DNA from: Rhizobium sp. JAB6
GTDB lineage: Bacteria > Pseudomonadota > Alphaproteobacteria > Rhizobiales > Rhizobiaceae
NCBI RefSeq assembly: GCF_003024605.1
Contig: NZ_PYJQ01000005.1
Span: 62,001-126,000, forward strand
DNA length: 64,000 nt
Direction: 5' to 3'
The position numbers were made by a program, and so were the translations under genes. The notes beneath the pieces are model-generated. The model was not told the origin of the DNA. It searched no databases and was given only the letters and a program-made list of their open reading frames with translations. Numbering within the stretch: the first letter of the stretch is position 1; each line of letters opens with the position of its first letter. Below are positions 54,125-64,000 of this stretch, in pieces.

Positions 54125-54616
54125 ATGATGACAGACGAAATGCCCTTCTGGAAAAGCAAGACTCTGGCGGAGATGAGCCCGTCGGAATGGGAAAGTCTTT
54201 GCGACGGATGTGGGCTCTGTTGTCTGAACAAACTCGAGGAGTGGGATAGCGGCGACGTCTATTTCACCTCGATCCGTTGCAAGCTGATGGATGGCGAAAG
54301 CTGTCGCTGCACAAGCTATCCGAACCGCTGGGATTTCGTCCCCGATTGCGTGCAGCTGACGCCTGAGAAGGTGCCCGAGCTCGAATGGCTGCCGCCCACC
54401 TGCGCCTATCGCCTCGTCAACGAGGGCCGCGATCTCTATTGGTGGCATCCCTTGATTTCGGGCGATCCGGAAACGGTTCATATTGCCCGCGTTTCGGCCC
54501 GCGGACGCACCGTCAGCGAAAACGATGTCGATCTCGACGATTTCGAGGATTATGTCGTCGATTGGCCGCTGACCGTCGAGGACGATATGGAGCCTAATCC
54601 TCCGGCAAAGCCATAG
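54125..54616 (+). CDS. YcgN/UPF0260 cysteine-cluster protein
   Basis: A 163-residue protein (from 54125; 54128 or 54083 are other starts; GAGGA lies best before 54125/54128). The CxxCGxCC motif is in [16 protein letters not shown], with further Cys in [21 protein letters not shown] and PTCAYR. Such clusters probably bind zinc or an Fe-S centre. No known reaction. Its 3' end overlaps the convergent MmcQ-type gene by 23 bp. Confidence 0.85.
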   Translation: MMTDEMPFWKSKTLAEMSPSEWESLCDGCGLCCLNKLEEWDSGDVYFTSIRCKLMDGESCRCTSYPNRWDFVPDCVQLTPEKVPELEWLPPTCAYRLVNEGRDLYWWHPLISGDPETVHIARVSARGRTVSENDVDLDDFEDYVVDWPLTVEDDMEPNPPAKP

Positions 54617-54950
54617 ATTTCGGCGCTGCATTCCGCCATGCCTGGCACACGAGGCTCCTGACCGTCTCGTTTTTTGCATCGCGATGGAAAAGTCGCGTCC
54701 AGCCCTTCAGGCCCCAACCGCCAGGCACGGCGGCGGTATGCCCGGGCATGACGGCCGAAGCCATTTGCTGCTGGTCCGGCGTCAGCCTGAGGACGCAGAA
54801 ATCCGGTCCCCGAAGCGTCATGAAGATCTTGCCCCGCACGCGAAAGTCACGGGTGCCGAAATGTGAGCCCTCCGCCGTTTCCGGCAAGCCGAGGGCAAGG
54901 GATGCGAGCTCCTCGTCCGTCATGGCCGCGACAGTATCATGTGCTCCCAT
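54594..54950 (-). CDS. MmcQ/YjbR family DNA-binding-like protein
   Basis: A 118-residue protein with the YjbR fold: [37 protein letters not shown] and [20 protein letters not shown]. Function unknown; the family name is from structural similarity only. ATG at 54950 or 54923, neither with strong SD. Confidence 0.82.
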   Translation of the reverse strand: MGAHDTVAAMTDEELASLALGLPETAEGSHFGTRDFRVRGKIFMTLRGPDFCVLRLTPDQQQMASAVMPGHTAAVPGGWGLKGWTRLFHRDAKNETVRSLVCQAWRNAAPKSMALPED

Positions 54951-55076
54951 GCAGTAAAGGGAAACGCGAAGGGGGGGTACGACCAGATAGCTCCGCCGTG
55001 ATTTGGTCAGTTCATTGAATTGAGCCGGTCCCCATGATATCGCGCCGTGCCTCGCATATCCAAAAGGAGCCGCCGC

Positions 55077-55385
55077 GTGATCCGTCATATCGTCTTCTTC
55101 ACCGTTCCCGATCGCGCCAAGCTTGAAGAGGTCCGTTCCGGCCTCTCGATCCTGACCGCCATTCCGCATGCGCGGCTTTTGGAGATTGGCACCAACGTCA
55201 AGACCGATCAGCTCGGAACCGAAGTCGATCTCGTGGTATATGGCGAATTTGACGACGAAGCGGCATTGGCCGCCTATAAGGCGCATCCGAACTATCAGCG
55301 TTCCATCGAGCGCGTTCGTCCGCTGCGCGAAATGCGCATTGCCGCGGACTACGAGACTGCGGCCGCCATGCGTGAACCGTTTTGA
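55077..55385 (+). CDS. Dabb (stress-responsive A/B barrel) family protein
   Basis: A 102-residue ferredoxin-like dimeric barrel protein: RHIVFFTVPDRAKLEEVRSG, VDLVVYGEFDDEAALAAYKA and HPNYQRSIERVRPL are the standard motifs. Function unknown; homologues include small-molecule-binding and cyclase-like proteins. GTG at 55077 is the start, with AAAAGGAGC six bases upstream. Confidence 0.87.
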   Translation: MIRHIVFFTVPDRAKLEEVRSGLSILTAIPHARLLEIGTNVKTDQLGTEVDLVVYGEFDDEAALAAYKAHPNYQRSIERVRPLREMRIAADYETAAAMREPF

Positions 55386-55942
55386 ACGCGGGGCGAGGTT
55401 TCTCCCGCCAGTCATTTCAACGGATTGGGCACGCGAACGGAATCGGATTGTCGGCCGCCTGATTCTCGGCTTGAGATCCTTGAATCAACTTTTGAAATTC
55501 CGGATTCAACTTGCGAGGAAATCGCGGCAAGCGATTCAAAGGACTCACGAAATCGCAACACCTTATCTCAATAAGGCGCTTGCGGGCCGGTTGGCACCGG
55601 TCTCGGGAGGGCGACGGCTCACGTCGCGTCCATGAGCAGATGATAAGCAGGAATGATTAAAAATGGCTAAGCCCGCCGTTTCCATGGTGGCGCCTGGAAC
55701 CCGGATATGTAACGAGCGACTGATATCGCCGATAGATTGTATCGTTGCGGCGTCCTGAAGCGACAGCCGGTTGCCACTGCGCTGGCGCTGTGAACTGACG
55801 ATTAATAATATCAATTGGTTAGCGCATAGACTTGGCGATCTCTACGTCTCATAGGCCCAAAATTACAGGCCATTCATTTGCCATTCAGACGTGTTTGGGT
55901 AAATAATCGGCCAAGTTAATATCCCTGCGGGAAGTCCGAAGC
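55386..55942. other. 557-bp intergenic region before feuN
   Basis: No recognised repeat and no supportable gene. The part near 55800-55925 is AT-rich and should carry the feuN promoter. Confidence 0.45.
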
Positions 55943-56197
55943 ATGGCCTCATTTTCAAGCATAGCAGCAGCGGCTCTCGTCCTGGCCGGCTCGTCTGTTC
56001 TGCCGGCGCCAGCGCCGACGTCGACCTTGGTCGCACGCGCCAATAGCGATTGCAGTGAGGCCGCTGACGAGGTGGTCGCCAAGACCGGTGGCCAGCTTCT
56101 CTCGGTACAACCATCCGGCGACAGCTGCATCATCACCGTTCTCGTTCAAGGCAACGGCCAACGCCCCCGTAAGGTGACGATGAAGGTGCCCATGTGA
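55943..56197 (+). CDS. feuN: FeuN-like periplasmic regulator (PepSY-like)
   Basis: An 84-residue exported protein, signal peptide residues 1-22 or so, then a small domain with DCSEAADEVVAKTGGQLLSV and SCIITVLVQGNGQRPRKVTM. It has two Cys (C37, C62) that may pair. In Sinorhizobium meliloti, FeuN is a periplasmic protein of this length that restrains the FeuQ kinase; it lies directly upstream of feuP, as here. Assigned by length, position and signal, not by a database search. Confidence 0.8.
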   Translation: MASFSSIAAAALVLAGSSVLPAPAPTSTLVARANSDCSEAADEVVAKTGGQLLSVQPSGDSCIITVLVQGNGQRPRKVTMKVPM

Positions 56198-56317
56198 CGC
56201 AAGCGCATTTGGCGCCAGCCTAAAGCGTTGAATCTTACACGAAATCTTATTGTTTCCGTGATTCCACTGCAGCACGATTTACAGTACTGTTTCGAACCGG
56301 GGAAATTGGATTTAGAC

Positions 56318-56989
56318 ATGCGCATTCTCGTAGTCGAAGACGATATTAACTTGAACCGCCAGCTTGCCGAGGCCTTGAAGGAGGCAGGCTATGTGGTCGA
56401 TACGGCCTTTGATGGCGAGGAGGGGCATTTCCTCGGCGATACCGAACCTTACGATGCGATCATCCTCGATATCGGCTTGCCTGAAATGGACGGCATTACC
56501 GTGCTTGAGAAATGGCGCGGCGCCGGGCGCACGGTCCCGGTACTCATCCTGACCGCCCGCGATCGCTGGAGCGACAAGGTGGCAGGCATCGATGCCGGCG
56601 CGGACGACTATGTCGCCAAGCCTTTCCATGTCGAGGAAGTGCTTGCCCGCATCCGCGCGCTCATTCGTCGTGCCGCCGGCCATGCCTCCTCGGAAATCGT
56701 CTGCGGCCCGGTGCGTCTCGACACCAAGAGCTCAAAGGCGACCGTCGACGGCAAGCCGCTCAAGCTTACCTCTCATGAATACCGGCTGCTTGCCTATCTC
56801 ATGCATCACAAGGGCGAGGTCGTCTCGCGCACCGAGCTGGTCGAGCATATGTACGATCAGGATTTCGACCGCGATTCCAATACGATCGAGGTATTTGTCG
56901 GTCGTCTGCGCAAGAAGATGGGTGTCGACCTGATCGAAACGGTCCGTGGCCTCGGCTACCGAATCCAAGCTCCGACCAATGCGAATTAA
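56318..56989 (+). CDS. feuP: FeuP response regulator, OmpR/PhoP family
   Basis: A 223-residue response regulator. Receiver: E7/D8/D9, phospho-acceptor D51 (ILDIGLPEMDG), Thr in LILTARD and Lys in DDYVAKPFH. The C-terminal winged HTH has HEYRLLAYLMHHKGEVVSRT and VFVGRLRKKMG. It controls ndvA and osmoadaptation genes in S. meliloti. Start ATG at 56318. Overlaps feuQ by 11 bp. Confidence 0.92.
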   Translation: MRILVVEDDINLNRQLAEALKEAGYVVDTAFDGEEGHFLGDTEPYDAIILDIGLPEMDGITVLEKWRGAGRTVPVLILTARDRWSDKVAGIDAGADDYVAKPFHVEEVLARIRALIRRAAGHASSEIVCGPVRLDTKSSKATVDGKPLKLTSHEYRLLAYLMHHKGEVVSRTELVEHMYDQDFDRDSNTIEVFVGRLRKKMGVDLIETVRGLGYRIQAPTNAN

Positions 56990-58376
56990 GTCGCTCACCG
57001 CTCGCGTCCTGCTGCTGACTACGCTTTGGTCCGCCGTGGCGCTGGTGGTGATCGGCCTCGTCATCTCGAATATCTACCGCAAGAGCGCCGAGCGCGGCTT
57101 CCAGGATCTGCTGCGCGCCCAGCTCTACAACGTCATCAACTCCGTGACGATCGGCGATCAGGGTGCATTGTCAGGCAGCCCCCAGCTCGGTGATTTGCGC
57201 TTCGCCCAGCCCAAGACCGGCTGGTATTGGATGGTCGAGCCGCTTGGCACCTATACCGCGACCCCGCTGGTCTCGCCGTCGCTCGGCGCCTCGAATCTGC
57301 CTGTCCTCTCGGTGCTGGAAGCGCCCTTCGACAAGAATTACGAGCGCTACTATATCGTCACCGATGCCTTCGGAAACCGCGTTCAGGTGGCCGAAACCGA
57401 AGTCGTGCTTGATACGGATGGCCGTGCCGCGCGCTTCCGCGTAACCGGCAATGTCGCCGTGGTCGAGGATGACGTGCGCAATTTCTCCCACAGCCTCTAT
57501 TTCGCACTGGTCGGCTTCGGCGTCGGAAGCCTGATCGTCAATGCACTCGCCATTCTCTATGGCCTCAAGCCGCTCGATAAGGCGCGTGCGGCGCTGGAGC
57601 GTATCCGCGCTGGCGAAAGCGAGCGCCTGCAGGGCGATTTTCCGCGTGAGATCCTGCCGCTTGCCAATGAGATCAATGCGCTGATCGACAGCAACCGCCG
57701 TATCGTCGAGCGCGCCCGCATGCAGGTCGGCAATCTCGCGCACTCGCTGAAAACGCCGATTGCCGTTCTTCTGAATGAATCGCGAGTCTTGGAACGCTCG
57801 CACGGCGATCTGGTGAAGAACCAGGCTGAGGCGATGCAGGGTCAGGTGCAATCCTATCTCAACCGCGCCCGCATCGCCGCCCAGCGCGAATCCGTATTGG
57901 CACGCACCGAAGCCGAGCCGGCGCTGGAACGGCTCGTCCGTGTCATGCGGCGGCTGAACACCGACAAGGAATTCGAACTCTCCGTCTCGCCCAATCTGGC
58001 GCTCGCCATGGAGCAGCAGGATCTCGAGGAGACGGTCGGCAATCTCCTCGAAAATGCCGCCCGCTTTGCCGAACATAAGGTGCGTCTGGTTGCAAACGAG
58101 GCGCCGGCCGAGGTCAAGGGCATCGATCCGGCGCGGCGCCATTGGGTGGAACTGGTGGTTGAAGACGATGGCCCGGGGCTGGAGCCGGATCAGATCCGCG
58201 AAGCCATGAAACGCGGGCGCAGACTGGACGAGAGCAAGCCCGGCACCGGTCTCGGGCTTTCGATCGTCAGCGAGATCACCAACGAATATCAAGGCCGTTT
58301 CGAACTCTCCCGGGGTGCCTGGGGCGGGCTTCGGGCGAGCCTAATTTTGCCGGGCCTGACGAAGGATGTTGCGTGA
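56979..58376 (+). CDS. feuQ: FeuQ sensor histidine kinase
   Basis: A 465-residue kinase with two membrane helices (8-30 and 173-195) and a periplasmic sensor domain between them. Core: HAMP-like linker, H255 in GNLAHSLKTPIAVLLNES (Lys rather than Arg after His-Ser-Leu), N-box LLENAARF, G1/G2 EDDGPGL and GTGLGLSIV. It is partner to FeuP and is inhibited by FeuN. The start at 56979 lies within feuP. Confidence 0.9.
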   Translation: MRIKSLTARVLLLTTLWSAVALVVIGLVISNIYRKSAERGFQDLLRAQLYNVINSVTIGDQGALSGSPQLGDLRFAQPKTGWYWMVEPLGTYTATPLVSPSLGASNLPVLSVLEAPFDKNYERYYIVTDAFGNRVQVAETEVVLDTDGRAARFRVTGNVAVVEDDVRNFSHSLYFALVGFGVGSLIVNALAILYGLKPLDKARAALERIRAGESERLQGDFPREILPLANEINALIDSNRRIVERARMQVGNLAHSLKTPIAVLLNESRVLERSHGDLVKNQAEAMQGQVQSYLNRARIAAQRESVLARTEAEPALERLVRVMRRLNTDKEFELSVSPNLALAMEQQDLEETVGNLLENAARFAEHKVRLVANEAPAEVKGIDPARRHWVELVVEDDGPGLEPDQIREAMKRGRRLDESKPGTGLGLSIVSEITNEYQGRFELSRGAWGGLRASLILPGLTKDVA

Positions 58377-58467
58377 GGAACGGCATGATGCCAAAAAGGC
58401 GCTGTGGGTCATGATGATGCCGCAGCGCAGTACCTATGGTTTTGCTTTTTGATACTGGTTCGGTTGT

Positions 58468-58899
58468 ATGAAGCTTCGCACCTTTTTCCTGGTCGCCCCC
58501 TCTCTTTTTGCCGCGCTTGCGCTTTCTGGTTGCTCGACGACGGGCAGCCTGGGGGGCAGCAAGAGCCTGTTTTCGTCCGCGAAGCCTCCGGCCTCTGCGA
58601 CCTTCATCAATGCTCTTGATGGTGGTATCGTCGAGCGCACCGGCATCAAGCTGAGCGACAACGACAAGCAGCGCGCGCTGGAAGCGGAATATCGTGCCCT
58701 CGAGACCTCGCCTCTCGGCCAGCCTGTCGCATGGAAGGGCAGGAACGCAAGCGGCGAAGTTGTTCCTGCCGCGCCATACCAGGTGGGCTCGCAGAATTGC
58801 CGGCAATATACGCATACCGTCACGGTGGACGGCAAGCCGACGACTGCGAGGGGCGCGGCCTGCCGCAATGACGACGGCACCTGGACACCGCTTGAATAG
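58468..58899 (+). CDS. RT0821/Lpp0805-type surface lipoprotein
   Basis: A 143-residue lipoprotein. Lipobox ALSGC gives acylated C22. The outer-membrane domain has ETSPLGQPVAWKGRNASGEV and QNCRQYTHTVTVDGKPTTA, typical of the rickettsial 17-kDa-like surface family. Its role in rhizobia is unknown. Lone gene after feuQ. Confidence 0.85.
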   Translation: MKLRTFFLVAPSLFAALALSGCSTTGSLGGSKSLFSSAKPPASATFINALDGGIVERTGIKLSDNDKQRALEAEYRALETSPLGQPVAWKGRNASGEVVPAAPYQVGSQNCRQYTHTVTVDGKPTTARGAACRNDDGTWTPLE

Positions 58900-58994
58900 G
58901 CGTCTGCACTGAAAGGCGCGGCCAAACGCCTCAAATCTTCGTCAGATAGGCTTTCCTGGTTGGAATAAGCAGCCCGTTAAAGTATTGGGCGTCT

Positions 58995-60137
58995 ATGCTG
59001 TTCTGGATTCTCGTGGCCGTTCTTACGGCGGTTGTCGGCGCTGTGCTGCTCTATCCTCTTCTGCGTGGTGCGAAGGAGGCGGAGGATCGTCGTTCCGGAG
59101 AAGCCGAGGTCTATCGCGATCAGCTCCGAGAACTGGAGCGCGATCTTGCCGGTGGACTCATCTCCGCGCAGGAGGCGGGCTATGCCCGCGCCGAAATCGG
59201 CCGACGCCTCATCGCTGTCGCCAAGGAGGAAAAGACGGAGGCGAAATCGTCTGCGCATGGCAGCTATCGTCTTGCTCAAGCCTTCATCGTCGTTGTTCTT
59301 CCGGCCGTGGGTCTCTGTCTCTATCTTGTCAATGGCGATCCCGGCCTGCCGGCGCAGCCGCTGGAAGCGCGGCTCGAAAAGCCGGGAAACGATCTCGCCA
59401 TCTCGATCGTCAAGATCGAGCAGCATCTTGCCAAGAACCCGGATGACGCCAAAGGCTGGGAAGTCCTCGCGCCGATTTACTTCAGGACCAATCGTATCGG
59501 CGATGCCGAACTTGCCTATCGCAATGTCATCCGTCTGTTGGGGCCGAACGCGGCTCGCCTCGGTGATCTGGGCGAGGTGCTGGTCGTCAAAGCCAATGGC
59601 ATAGTCACGGCGGAGGCGCGGGGCGTGCTGCAGCAATCCCTAGCGCTCGATGCCGCCAATCCGCGTACGCTTTTCTATCTGGCGCTCGCGCTGGAGCAGG
59701 AGGGCAAGTCAGCCGATGCAAAGACCGCCTTCGAGGCTCTCGCGAAACAATCGCCGCCTGATGCGCCCTGGCTTGCTGTGGTCAACGAACATATCGTCAA
59801 GAATGGCGGCCAGCCGACGGCACCCGTGAACGACAAGGCTCCCGGCAATCCGACGGCAGAGGATGTCGCTGCGGCCAATGCGCTGAGCAGTGGCGACCGC
59901 CAGCAGATGATCCGTGGTATGGTTGACAGTCTCGATGCCAAGCTCAAGCAAGACCCGAACAATTTCGAGGGCTGGATGCGGCTGATCCGCTCCTATGCGG
60001 TGCTGAATGATCGGGAGCGTGCAGCGGATGCGCTGAAGCGAGGCTTGGCGGCTTTTCCGCCCGATGGAAGCGAGGGCCGGCAGCTTCTGGCGCTGGCGAA
60101 GGAATTAGGACTGCCGACGGAGGTGAAGCAGCAATGA
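58995..60137 (+). CDS. ccmI: cytochrome c maturation protein CcmI (CycH)
   Basis: A 380-residue membrane chaperone for apocytochrome c. Two N-terminal helices (about 3-20 and 95-115) enclose a cytosolic coiled-coil loop ([19 protein letters not shown]). The C-terminal periplasmic part has TPR repeats ([35 protein letters not shown]). It presents apocytochrome to CcmF/CcmH for haem ligation. First of ccmIEFH with ATGA overlaps. Confidence 0.92.
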   Translation: MLFWILVAVLTAVVGAVLLYPLLRGAKEAEDRRSGEAEVYRDQLRELERDLAGGLISAQEAGYARAEIGRRLIAVAKEEKTEAKSSAHGSYRLAQAFIVVVLPAVGLCLYLVNGDPGLPAQPLEARLEKPGNDLAISIVKIEQHLAKNPDDAKGWEVLAPIYFRTNRIGDAELAYRNVIRLLGPNAARLGDLGEVLVVKANGIVTAEARGVLQQSLALDAANPRTLFYLALALEQEGKSADAKTAFEALAKQSPPDAPWLAVVNEHIVKNGGQPTAPVNDKAPGNPTAEDVAAANALSSGDRQQMIRGMVDSLDAKLKQDPNNFEGWMRLIRSYAVLNDRERAADALKRGLAAFPPDGSEGRQLLALAKELGLPTEVKQQ

Positions 60138-60583
60138 CCCGCAAGCAGAAACGTCTGGCCGTGATCGCCGGCGGCATGGGTTTCATCGCCGCCGCCGTGT
60201 TGCTCGTGCTGTTCGCGTTCAGCCAGTCGGTAGCCTATTTCTACATGCCGGCGGATCTCGCCAAGACGCCGGTCAATGCCGGGACGCTGATCCGCCTTGG
60301 CGGGCTCGTCGGCGAGGGATCGATCGTGCGCGGTCAGGGCACGCAGGTGCAGTTCTCCGTCACCGACGGCACCGACACGATCAAGGTCAAATACGACGGC
60401 ATTCTGCCCGATCTGTTCCGAGAGGGGCAGGGGGTGGTTACCGAAGGCAAGTTCGAGCCGGGCAGCGACGTTTTCGTTGCCGACAGCGTGCTCGCCAAGC
60501 ATGATGAGCGCTACATGCCGAAGCAGGTCGCCGACAAGCTGAAGGCTGATGGCGTCTGGAAGGGCGAGGAGGCTACCCGATGA
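60134..60583 (+). CDS. ccmE: cytochrome c haem chaperone CcmE (CycJ)
   Basis: A 149-residue membrane-anchored haem carrier. One helix (about 9-31) and an OB-fold domain; the haem-binding H123 and Y127 lie in [10 protein letters not shown]. It receives haem from CcmC and passes it to CcmF. Coupled to ccmI and ccmF by ATGA overlaps. Confidence 0.95.
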   Translation: MTRKQKRLAVIAGGMGFIAAAVLLVLFAFSQSVAYFYMPADLAKTPVNAGTLIRLGGLVGEGSIVRGQGTQVQFSVTDGTDTIKVKYDGILPDLFREGQGVVTEGKFEPGSDVFVADSVLAKHDERYMPKQVADKLKADGVWKGEEATR

Positions 60584-62568
60584 TCATCGAGCTTGGACAC
60601 TATGCCCTGGTGCTGGCGCTCGCGACAGCGCTCATCGTCTCCGTCCTTCCCGCGATCGGCGCGCGGCGCGGCGACGTGTCGATGATGGATATCGCCCCCG
60701 TCGGCGCCATCGTCATGTTCCTGCTCGTCGCCTTCTCTTTCGGCGTGCTGACCTATGCCTATGTCGCCTCTGATTTCTCCGTCTTCAACGTCTGGGCCAA
60801 CTCCCATTCGCTGATGCCGCTGATCTTCAAGATCTCCGGCGTCTGGGGCAATCACGAGGGATCGATGATGCTCTGGCTGCTGATCCTCGCGCTGTTCAGC
60901 GCGTTCGTTGCCCTCTTCGGGCGCAATCTGCCCGATGTGCTGCGCGCCAACGTGCTCGCCGTGCAGTCCTGGATCTCCTCTGCCTTTCTTGTTTTCATTC
61001 TGCTCACCTCCAATCCTTTCATTCGGCTCAACCCGGCGCCGGCGGAGGGCAAGGATCTCAATCCCGTCCTCCAGGATATCGGGTTGGCGATCCACCCACC
61101 CTTGCTCTATCTCGGCTATGTCGGCTTCTCCGTCTGCTTCTCCTTTGCGGTCGCCGCACTTCTGGAGGGCCGCATCGATGCCGCCTGGGCGCGCTGGGTA
61201 CGGCCGTGGACGCTGGCTGCCTGGAGCTTCCTGACGCTCGGCATCGCCATGGGCTCCTATTGGGCCTATTACGAACTCGGCTGGGGTGGCTGGTGGTTCT
61301 GGGATCCGGTGGAAAATGCCTCCTTCATGCCCTGGCTTGCCGGCACGGCGCTGCTGCATTCGGCACTTGTCATGGAAAAGCGCGACGCCCTGAAGATCTG
61401 GACGGTGCTGCTGGCGATCCTCACCTTCTCCCTGTCGCTGCTCGGCACCTTCCTAGTCCGTTCCGGCGTGCTGACCTCTGTCCATTCCTTCGCCAGCGAT
61501 CCAACGCGCGGCATTTTCATTCTCTGTATTCTCCTTGTCTTCATTGGCGGCGCCCTTTCGCTTTTCGCGCTGCGTGCACCGAAGCTTGCTGCCGGCGGAT
61601 TGTTCGCACCGATCTCGCGCGAGGGCGCGCTGGTGCTGAACAACCTGATCCTCACGGTCGCCTGCGGTACTGTTTTGATCGGTACGCTCTATCCGCTGGC
61701 GCTCGAGACGCTCACCGGCGACAAGATTTCCGTCGGCCCACCCTTCTTCAACATGACGTTCGGATTGCTGATGACGCCGATCCTGATCGCCGTGCCTTTC
61801 GGACCGCTGCTGGCCTGGAAGCGCGGCGATCTGCTCGGCGCGCTGCAGAGGCTCTATCTCGTGGCAGGCCTCGCGTTCCTGGCCGGCCTTGTCCTGTTCT
61901 ACATCAAGCACGGCGGACCAGTGCTGGCCGTTCTTGGCCTCGCCGCCGGCTTCTTCCTCGTTATCGGTGCTTTGGCTGATCTCTGGTATCGCGCCGGTGT
62001 CGGCAAGGTGGCAGCGGGTGTTGCCTGGCGTCGCCTGAGCGGGCTGCCGCGCTCTGCCTTCGGCACGGCACTTGCCCATGCAGGCCTTGGCATCAGCGTG
62101 CTCGGCATTGTGGCGGTGACGACTTTCGAGGCCGAACACATCACGAGCATGAAGCCGGGCGAGACGGCCGAGCTCGGCGGCTACAGCCTGCGCTTTGACG
62201 GCGTGCAGCCAGGCGTCGGCCCCAATTTCACCGAGGACCGCGCCCATTTCACCGTCAGTCGCGGCGGGGTTGCCTTTGCGGAAATGTCGTCCGCCAAGCG
62301 CGTCTTTACTGCAAGCCGAACGGCGACCACCGAATCCGGCATCCTCACGCTCGGTCTCAACCAACTCTATGTGTCGGTCGGCGATGTCAGCAAGGATGGC
62401 GGCATGGTCGTACGCATCTGGTGGAAGCCCTTCATTCTCTGTATCTGGCTGGGCGCGCTCATCATGGCGATCGGCGGTTTCGTGTCGCTCAGCGACCGTC
62501 GCCTGCGCGTCGGCGCACCGAGCCGCAAGGCGAAGCCGGCTCGGCCTGCAATGGAGCCGGCCGAATGA
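60580..62568 (+). CDS. ccmF: cytochrome c haem lyase subunit CcmF (CycK)
   Basis: A 662-residue polytopic protein. The tryptophan-rich haem loop is [19 protein letters not shown], and conserved periplasmic His residues flank it. About 15 hydrophobic segments are seen; a periplasmic domain is near the C-terminus. It ligates haem to the CXXCH sites of the apocytochromes. Confidence 0.95.
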   Translation: MIIELGHYALVLALATALIVSVLPAIGARRGDVSMMDIAPVGAIVMFLLVAFSFGVLTYAYVASDFSVFNVWANSHSLMPLIFKISGVWGNHEGSMMLWLLILALFSAFVALFGRNLPDVLRANVLAVQSWISSAFLVFILLTSNPFIRLNPAPAEGKDLNPVLQDIGLAIHPPLLYLGYVGFSVCFSFAVAALLEGRIDAAWARWVRPWTLAAWSFLTLGIAMGSYWAYYELGWGGWWFWDPVENASFMPWLAGTALLHSALVMEKRDALKIWTVLLAILTFSLSLLGTFLVRSGVLTSVHSFASDPTRGIFILCILLVFIGGALSLFALRAPKLAAGGLFAPISREGALVLNNLILTVACGTVLIGTLYPLALETLTGDKISVGPPFFNMTFGLLMTPILIAVPFGPLLAWKRGDLLGALQRLYLVAGLAFLAGLVLFYIKHGGPVLAVLGLAAGFFLVIGALADLWYRAGVGKVAAGVAWRRLSGLPRSAFGTALAHAGLGISVLGIVAVTTFEAEHITSMKPGETAELGGYSLRFDGVQPGVGPNFTEDRAHFTVSRGGVAFAEMSSAKRVFTASRTATTESGILTLGLNQLYVSVGDVSKDGGMVVRIWWKPFILCIWLGALIMAIGGFVSLSDRRLRVGAPSRKAKPARPAMEPAE

Positions 62569-62593
62569 TGCGTTTGGCTGAGGGGGATTCCGC

Positions 62594-63082
62594 GTGAAGA
62601 ATAGCGGGGCTGGGAAGAACGAAGGGGTGTTCGTCCGCTTGCTTATGCTGCTGGCATTGCTCTTTGCCGCGGCTCCCGCCTTTGCCGTCAACCCGGACGA
62701 AGTTTTGCCCGATCCGGCCTTGGAGGCACGGGCGCGGACAATCTCGGCCGAACTGCGCTGCATGGTCTGCCAGAATCAATCCATCGATGATTCCAATGCC
62801 GATCTCGCGCGCGACCTGCGCTTGCTGGTGCGCAAGCGCCTGACGGATGGTGATACCGATCAGCAGGTGCTCGACTACATCGTCTCCCGCTACGGCGAGT
62901 TCGTGCTGCTCAAGCCGCGCCTGAGCGAAAAGACGTACATCCTGTGGGGTGCACCGATCGTGCTCTTCGTAGCAGGCGGACTGGCCCTTGCCGTCTATGC
63001 GCGCCGCCGTACCGGCAAGCCCACCGGTAGCCCCCTGAGCGCCGACGAAGAGGCGCGGTTGAAAGATATCCTCGGGAAATGA
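62594..63082 (+). CDS. ccmH: cytochrome c maturation protein CcmH (CycL)
   Basis: A 162-residue membrane-bound thiol reductant. Signal or anchor at 14-31, then the redox motif C56-M-V-C59 in [11 protein letters not shown], then a three-helix bundle and a C-terminal membrane helix (about 118-135). GTG at 62594 follows GAGGGGGATTC. It reduces the apocytochrome CXXCH thiols. Ends the ccm operon. Confidence 0.94.
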   Translation: MKNSGAGKNEGVFVRLLMLLALLFAAAPAFAVNPDEVLPDPALEARARTISAELRCMVCQNQSIDDSNADLARDLRLLVRKRLTDGDTDQQVLDYIVSRYGEFVLLKPRLSEKTYILWGAPIVLFVAGGLALAVYARRRTGKPTGSPLSADEEARLKDILGK

Positions 63083-63248
63083 TGCAGCCGTCATCTTTCA
63101 TCGTAATACTGCATTGATTTCCTCACATTACGAATTTTTCATGGGGCGGACAGTTCGTTGTAAGGTGCCGTGCCCTATATCACCATCATGAAGAACCACA
63201 GCCGGCTCCGCCGGCGCAAATCTGACGAGAAGAAAAGGTAACTCGCAT

Positions 63249-64000
63249 ATGTTCAGGAATATCAAGGACACCTTGTCCCGCAGCACCGCTATGAAGGCTT
63301 CCGTCGTCGCCGGCCTTGCTGTCGCTGCCCTGGCAACGGGTGTTCCGGCCGTCGTCCCCGGTGCCTATGCCGATGCCGTCAACGTTCAGGCGCCGCAGGT
63401 TCCGAGCTTTGCTAACGTGGTGGACGCCGTCTCGCCGGCCGTCGTGTCGGTTCGCGTCGAATCCCGCGTAAACTCGGTTGCGGAGGAGGATGATTCCTTC
63501 GGTCTCGGCCGCGGCTTCGATGACCTTCCGGACGATCACCCGCTGAAGAAGTTCTTCCGCCAGTTCGAACAGCAGCAGGGCCGCGGCCAGCAGCGGGGCC
63601 AGAACCAGCAGAAGAATTCGGACGACAAGGGCCGCCTGCGTCCTGTCGCTCAAGGCTCCGGCTTCTTCGTTTCTGAAGATGGCTACATCGTCACCAACAA
63701 CCACGTCGTTTCCGATGGTGCCGCTTTCGTCGTCGTCCTCAATGACGGCACGGAACTCGACGCCAAGCTCGTCGGCAAGGATAGCCGCACCGATCTCGCT
63801 GTCCTGAAGGTCGATCCGAAGGGCAAGAAGTTCACCTATGTCGGCTGGGCCGATGACTCCAAGGTCCGCGTCGGCGACTGGGTCGTTGCCGTCGGCAATC
63901 CGTTCGGCCTCGGCGGCACCGTGACCGCAGGTATCGTTTCGGCCCGCGGCCGCGATATCCATTCCGGCCCCTATGACGATTACATCCAGATCGACGCACC
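63249..64000 (+). CDS. degP: Do-type (DegP/HtrA) serine protease, 3'-truncated by window
   Basis: Only the first 250 residues are present. A signal peptide (cut near 42, AYA-DA) leads to a low-complexity Gln-rich stretch (about 107-127, [15 protein letters not shown]) and a trypsin-like domain with catalytic H (TNNHVV) and D (RTDLAVLK). The Ser motif and PDZ domains lie beyond the window. It degrades or refolds damaged envelope proteins. It follows ccmH by 166 bp, the usual rhizobial order. Confidence 0.92.
   Translation, partial: MFRNIKDTLSRSTAMKASVVAGLAVAALATGVPAVVPGAYADAVNVQAPQVPSFANVVDAVSPAVVSVRVESRVNSVAEEDDSFGLGRGFDDLPDDHPLKKFFRQFEQQQGRGQQRGQNQQKNSDDKGRLRPVAQGSGFFVSEDGYIVTNNHVVSDGAAFVVVLNDGTELDAKLVGKDSRTDLAVLKVDPKGKKFTYVGWADDSKVRVGDWVVAVGNPFGLGGTVTAGIVSARGRDIHSGPYDDYIQIDA

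Noticed and set aside
57171..58292. 373-codon open frame on the minus strand opposite feuQ
   Set aside because: Antisense shadow of a clear histidine kinase.
58399..58428. Hairpin GCGCTGTGG / CCGCAGCGC after feuQ as terminator
   Set aside because: The stem is plausible but the T-rich run starts more than 10 bp later, so it was not annotated as a terminator.

Overview
The window looks like an ordinary chromosomal segment of a Rhizobium-type alphaproteobacterium (Rhizobiaceae). Evidence: a MucR/Ros zinc-finger regulator, a FeuN-FeuP-FeuQ signalling locus, a ccmI-ccmE-ccmF-ccmH (cycHJKL) operon directly followed by a Do-type protease, a DmeR-DmeF cobalt/nickel efflux pair, several small rhizobial families of unknown function (DUF5330, DUF1491, DUF2336, DUF930), and scattered RIME-like intergenic repeats. 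Base composition is high-GC throughout the genes, with AT-rich intergenic stretches around 42.4-42.9 kb and 49.6-50.0 kb. I see no rRNA, tRNA, CRISPR, phage or complete insertion sequence.

Layout. 0-7.6 kb: end of a VOC-fold protein, a HerA-like DUF853 ATPase, a small glycine-rich protein, a solitary glucose-6-phosphate dehydrogenase, trans-aconitate methyltransferase, a zinc alcohol dehydrogenase and a class IV aminotransferase. 7.6-17.2 kb: regulator/target pairs (TetR-GST, AraC-NTF2, WYL-LysE), two of them divergent around clear inverted repeats, plus an MFS/PEBP pair, an Asp/Glu racemase, Fe-type superoxide dismutase, a metallophosphoesterase and a frameshifted DUF1772 membrane-protein gene. 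17.3-24.7 kb: two cytochromes c, a methyltransferase, a C39-like protein, a metal-homeostasis patch (ZntR/CadR-like MerR regulator, DmeR, DmeF), a class A beta-lactamase and an unknown Ser/Asp-rich protein. 24.8-36.1 kb: SelO, a decayed parDE toxin-antitoxin module, DUF1697, oligopeptidase B, CbpA-CbpM, polysaccharide deacetylase, AI-2E-type transporter, a two-domain VOC dioxygenase-like protein and a hemolysin III-like protein. 36.4-42.4 kb: a seven-gene Mrp/Pha monovalent cation/proton antiporter operon. 42.9-54.9 kb: mucR, sufE, a hybrid-free histidine kinase overlapping a peptidoglycan-binding membrane protein, several small families, a DUF1254/DUF1214 pair and a class A penicillin-binding protein. 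55-64 kb: feuNPQ, a surface lipoprotein, cytochrome c maturation, and the start of a DegP-like protease.

Functional themes are envelope physiology (PBP1, FeuPQ, PG-binding protein, DegP, Mrp antiporter), metal handling (DmeRF, MerR, SufE, cytochromes, SOD) and local one-regulator/one-target circuits. No obviously novel multi-gene system is present. The most interesting items are the overlapping kinase/PG-binding pair, the DmeRF operator with its full RcnR ligand set, the three inverted-repeat operators, the degraded parDE module and the unrecognised low-complexity protein at 24.2-24.7 kb.
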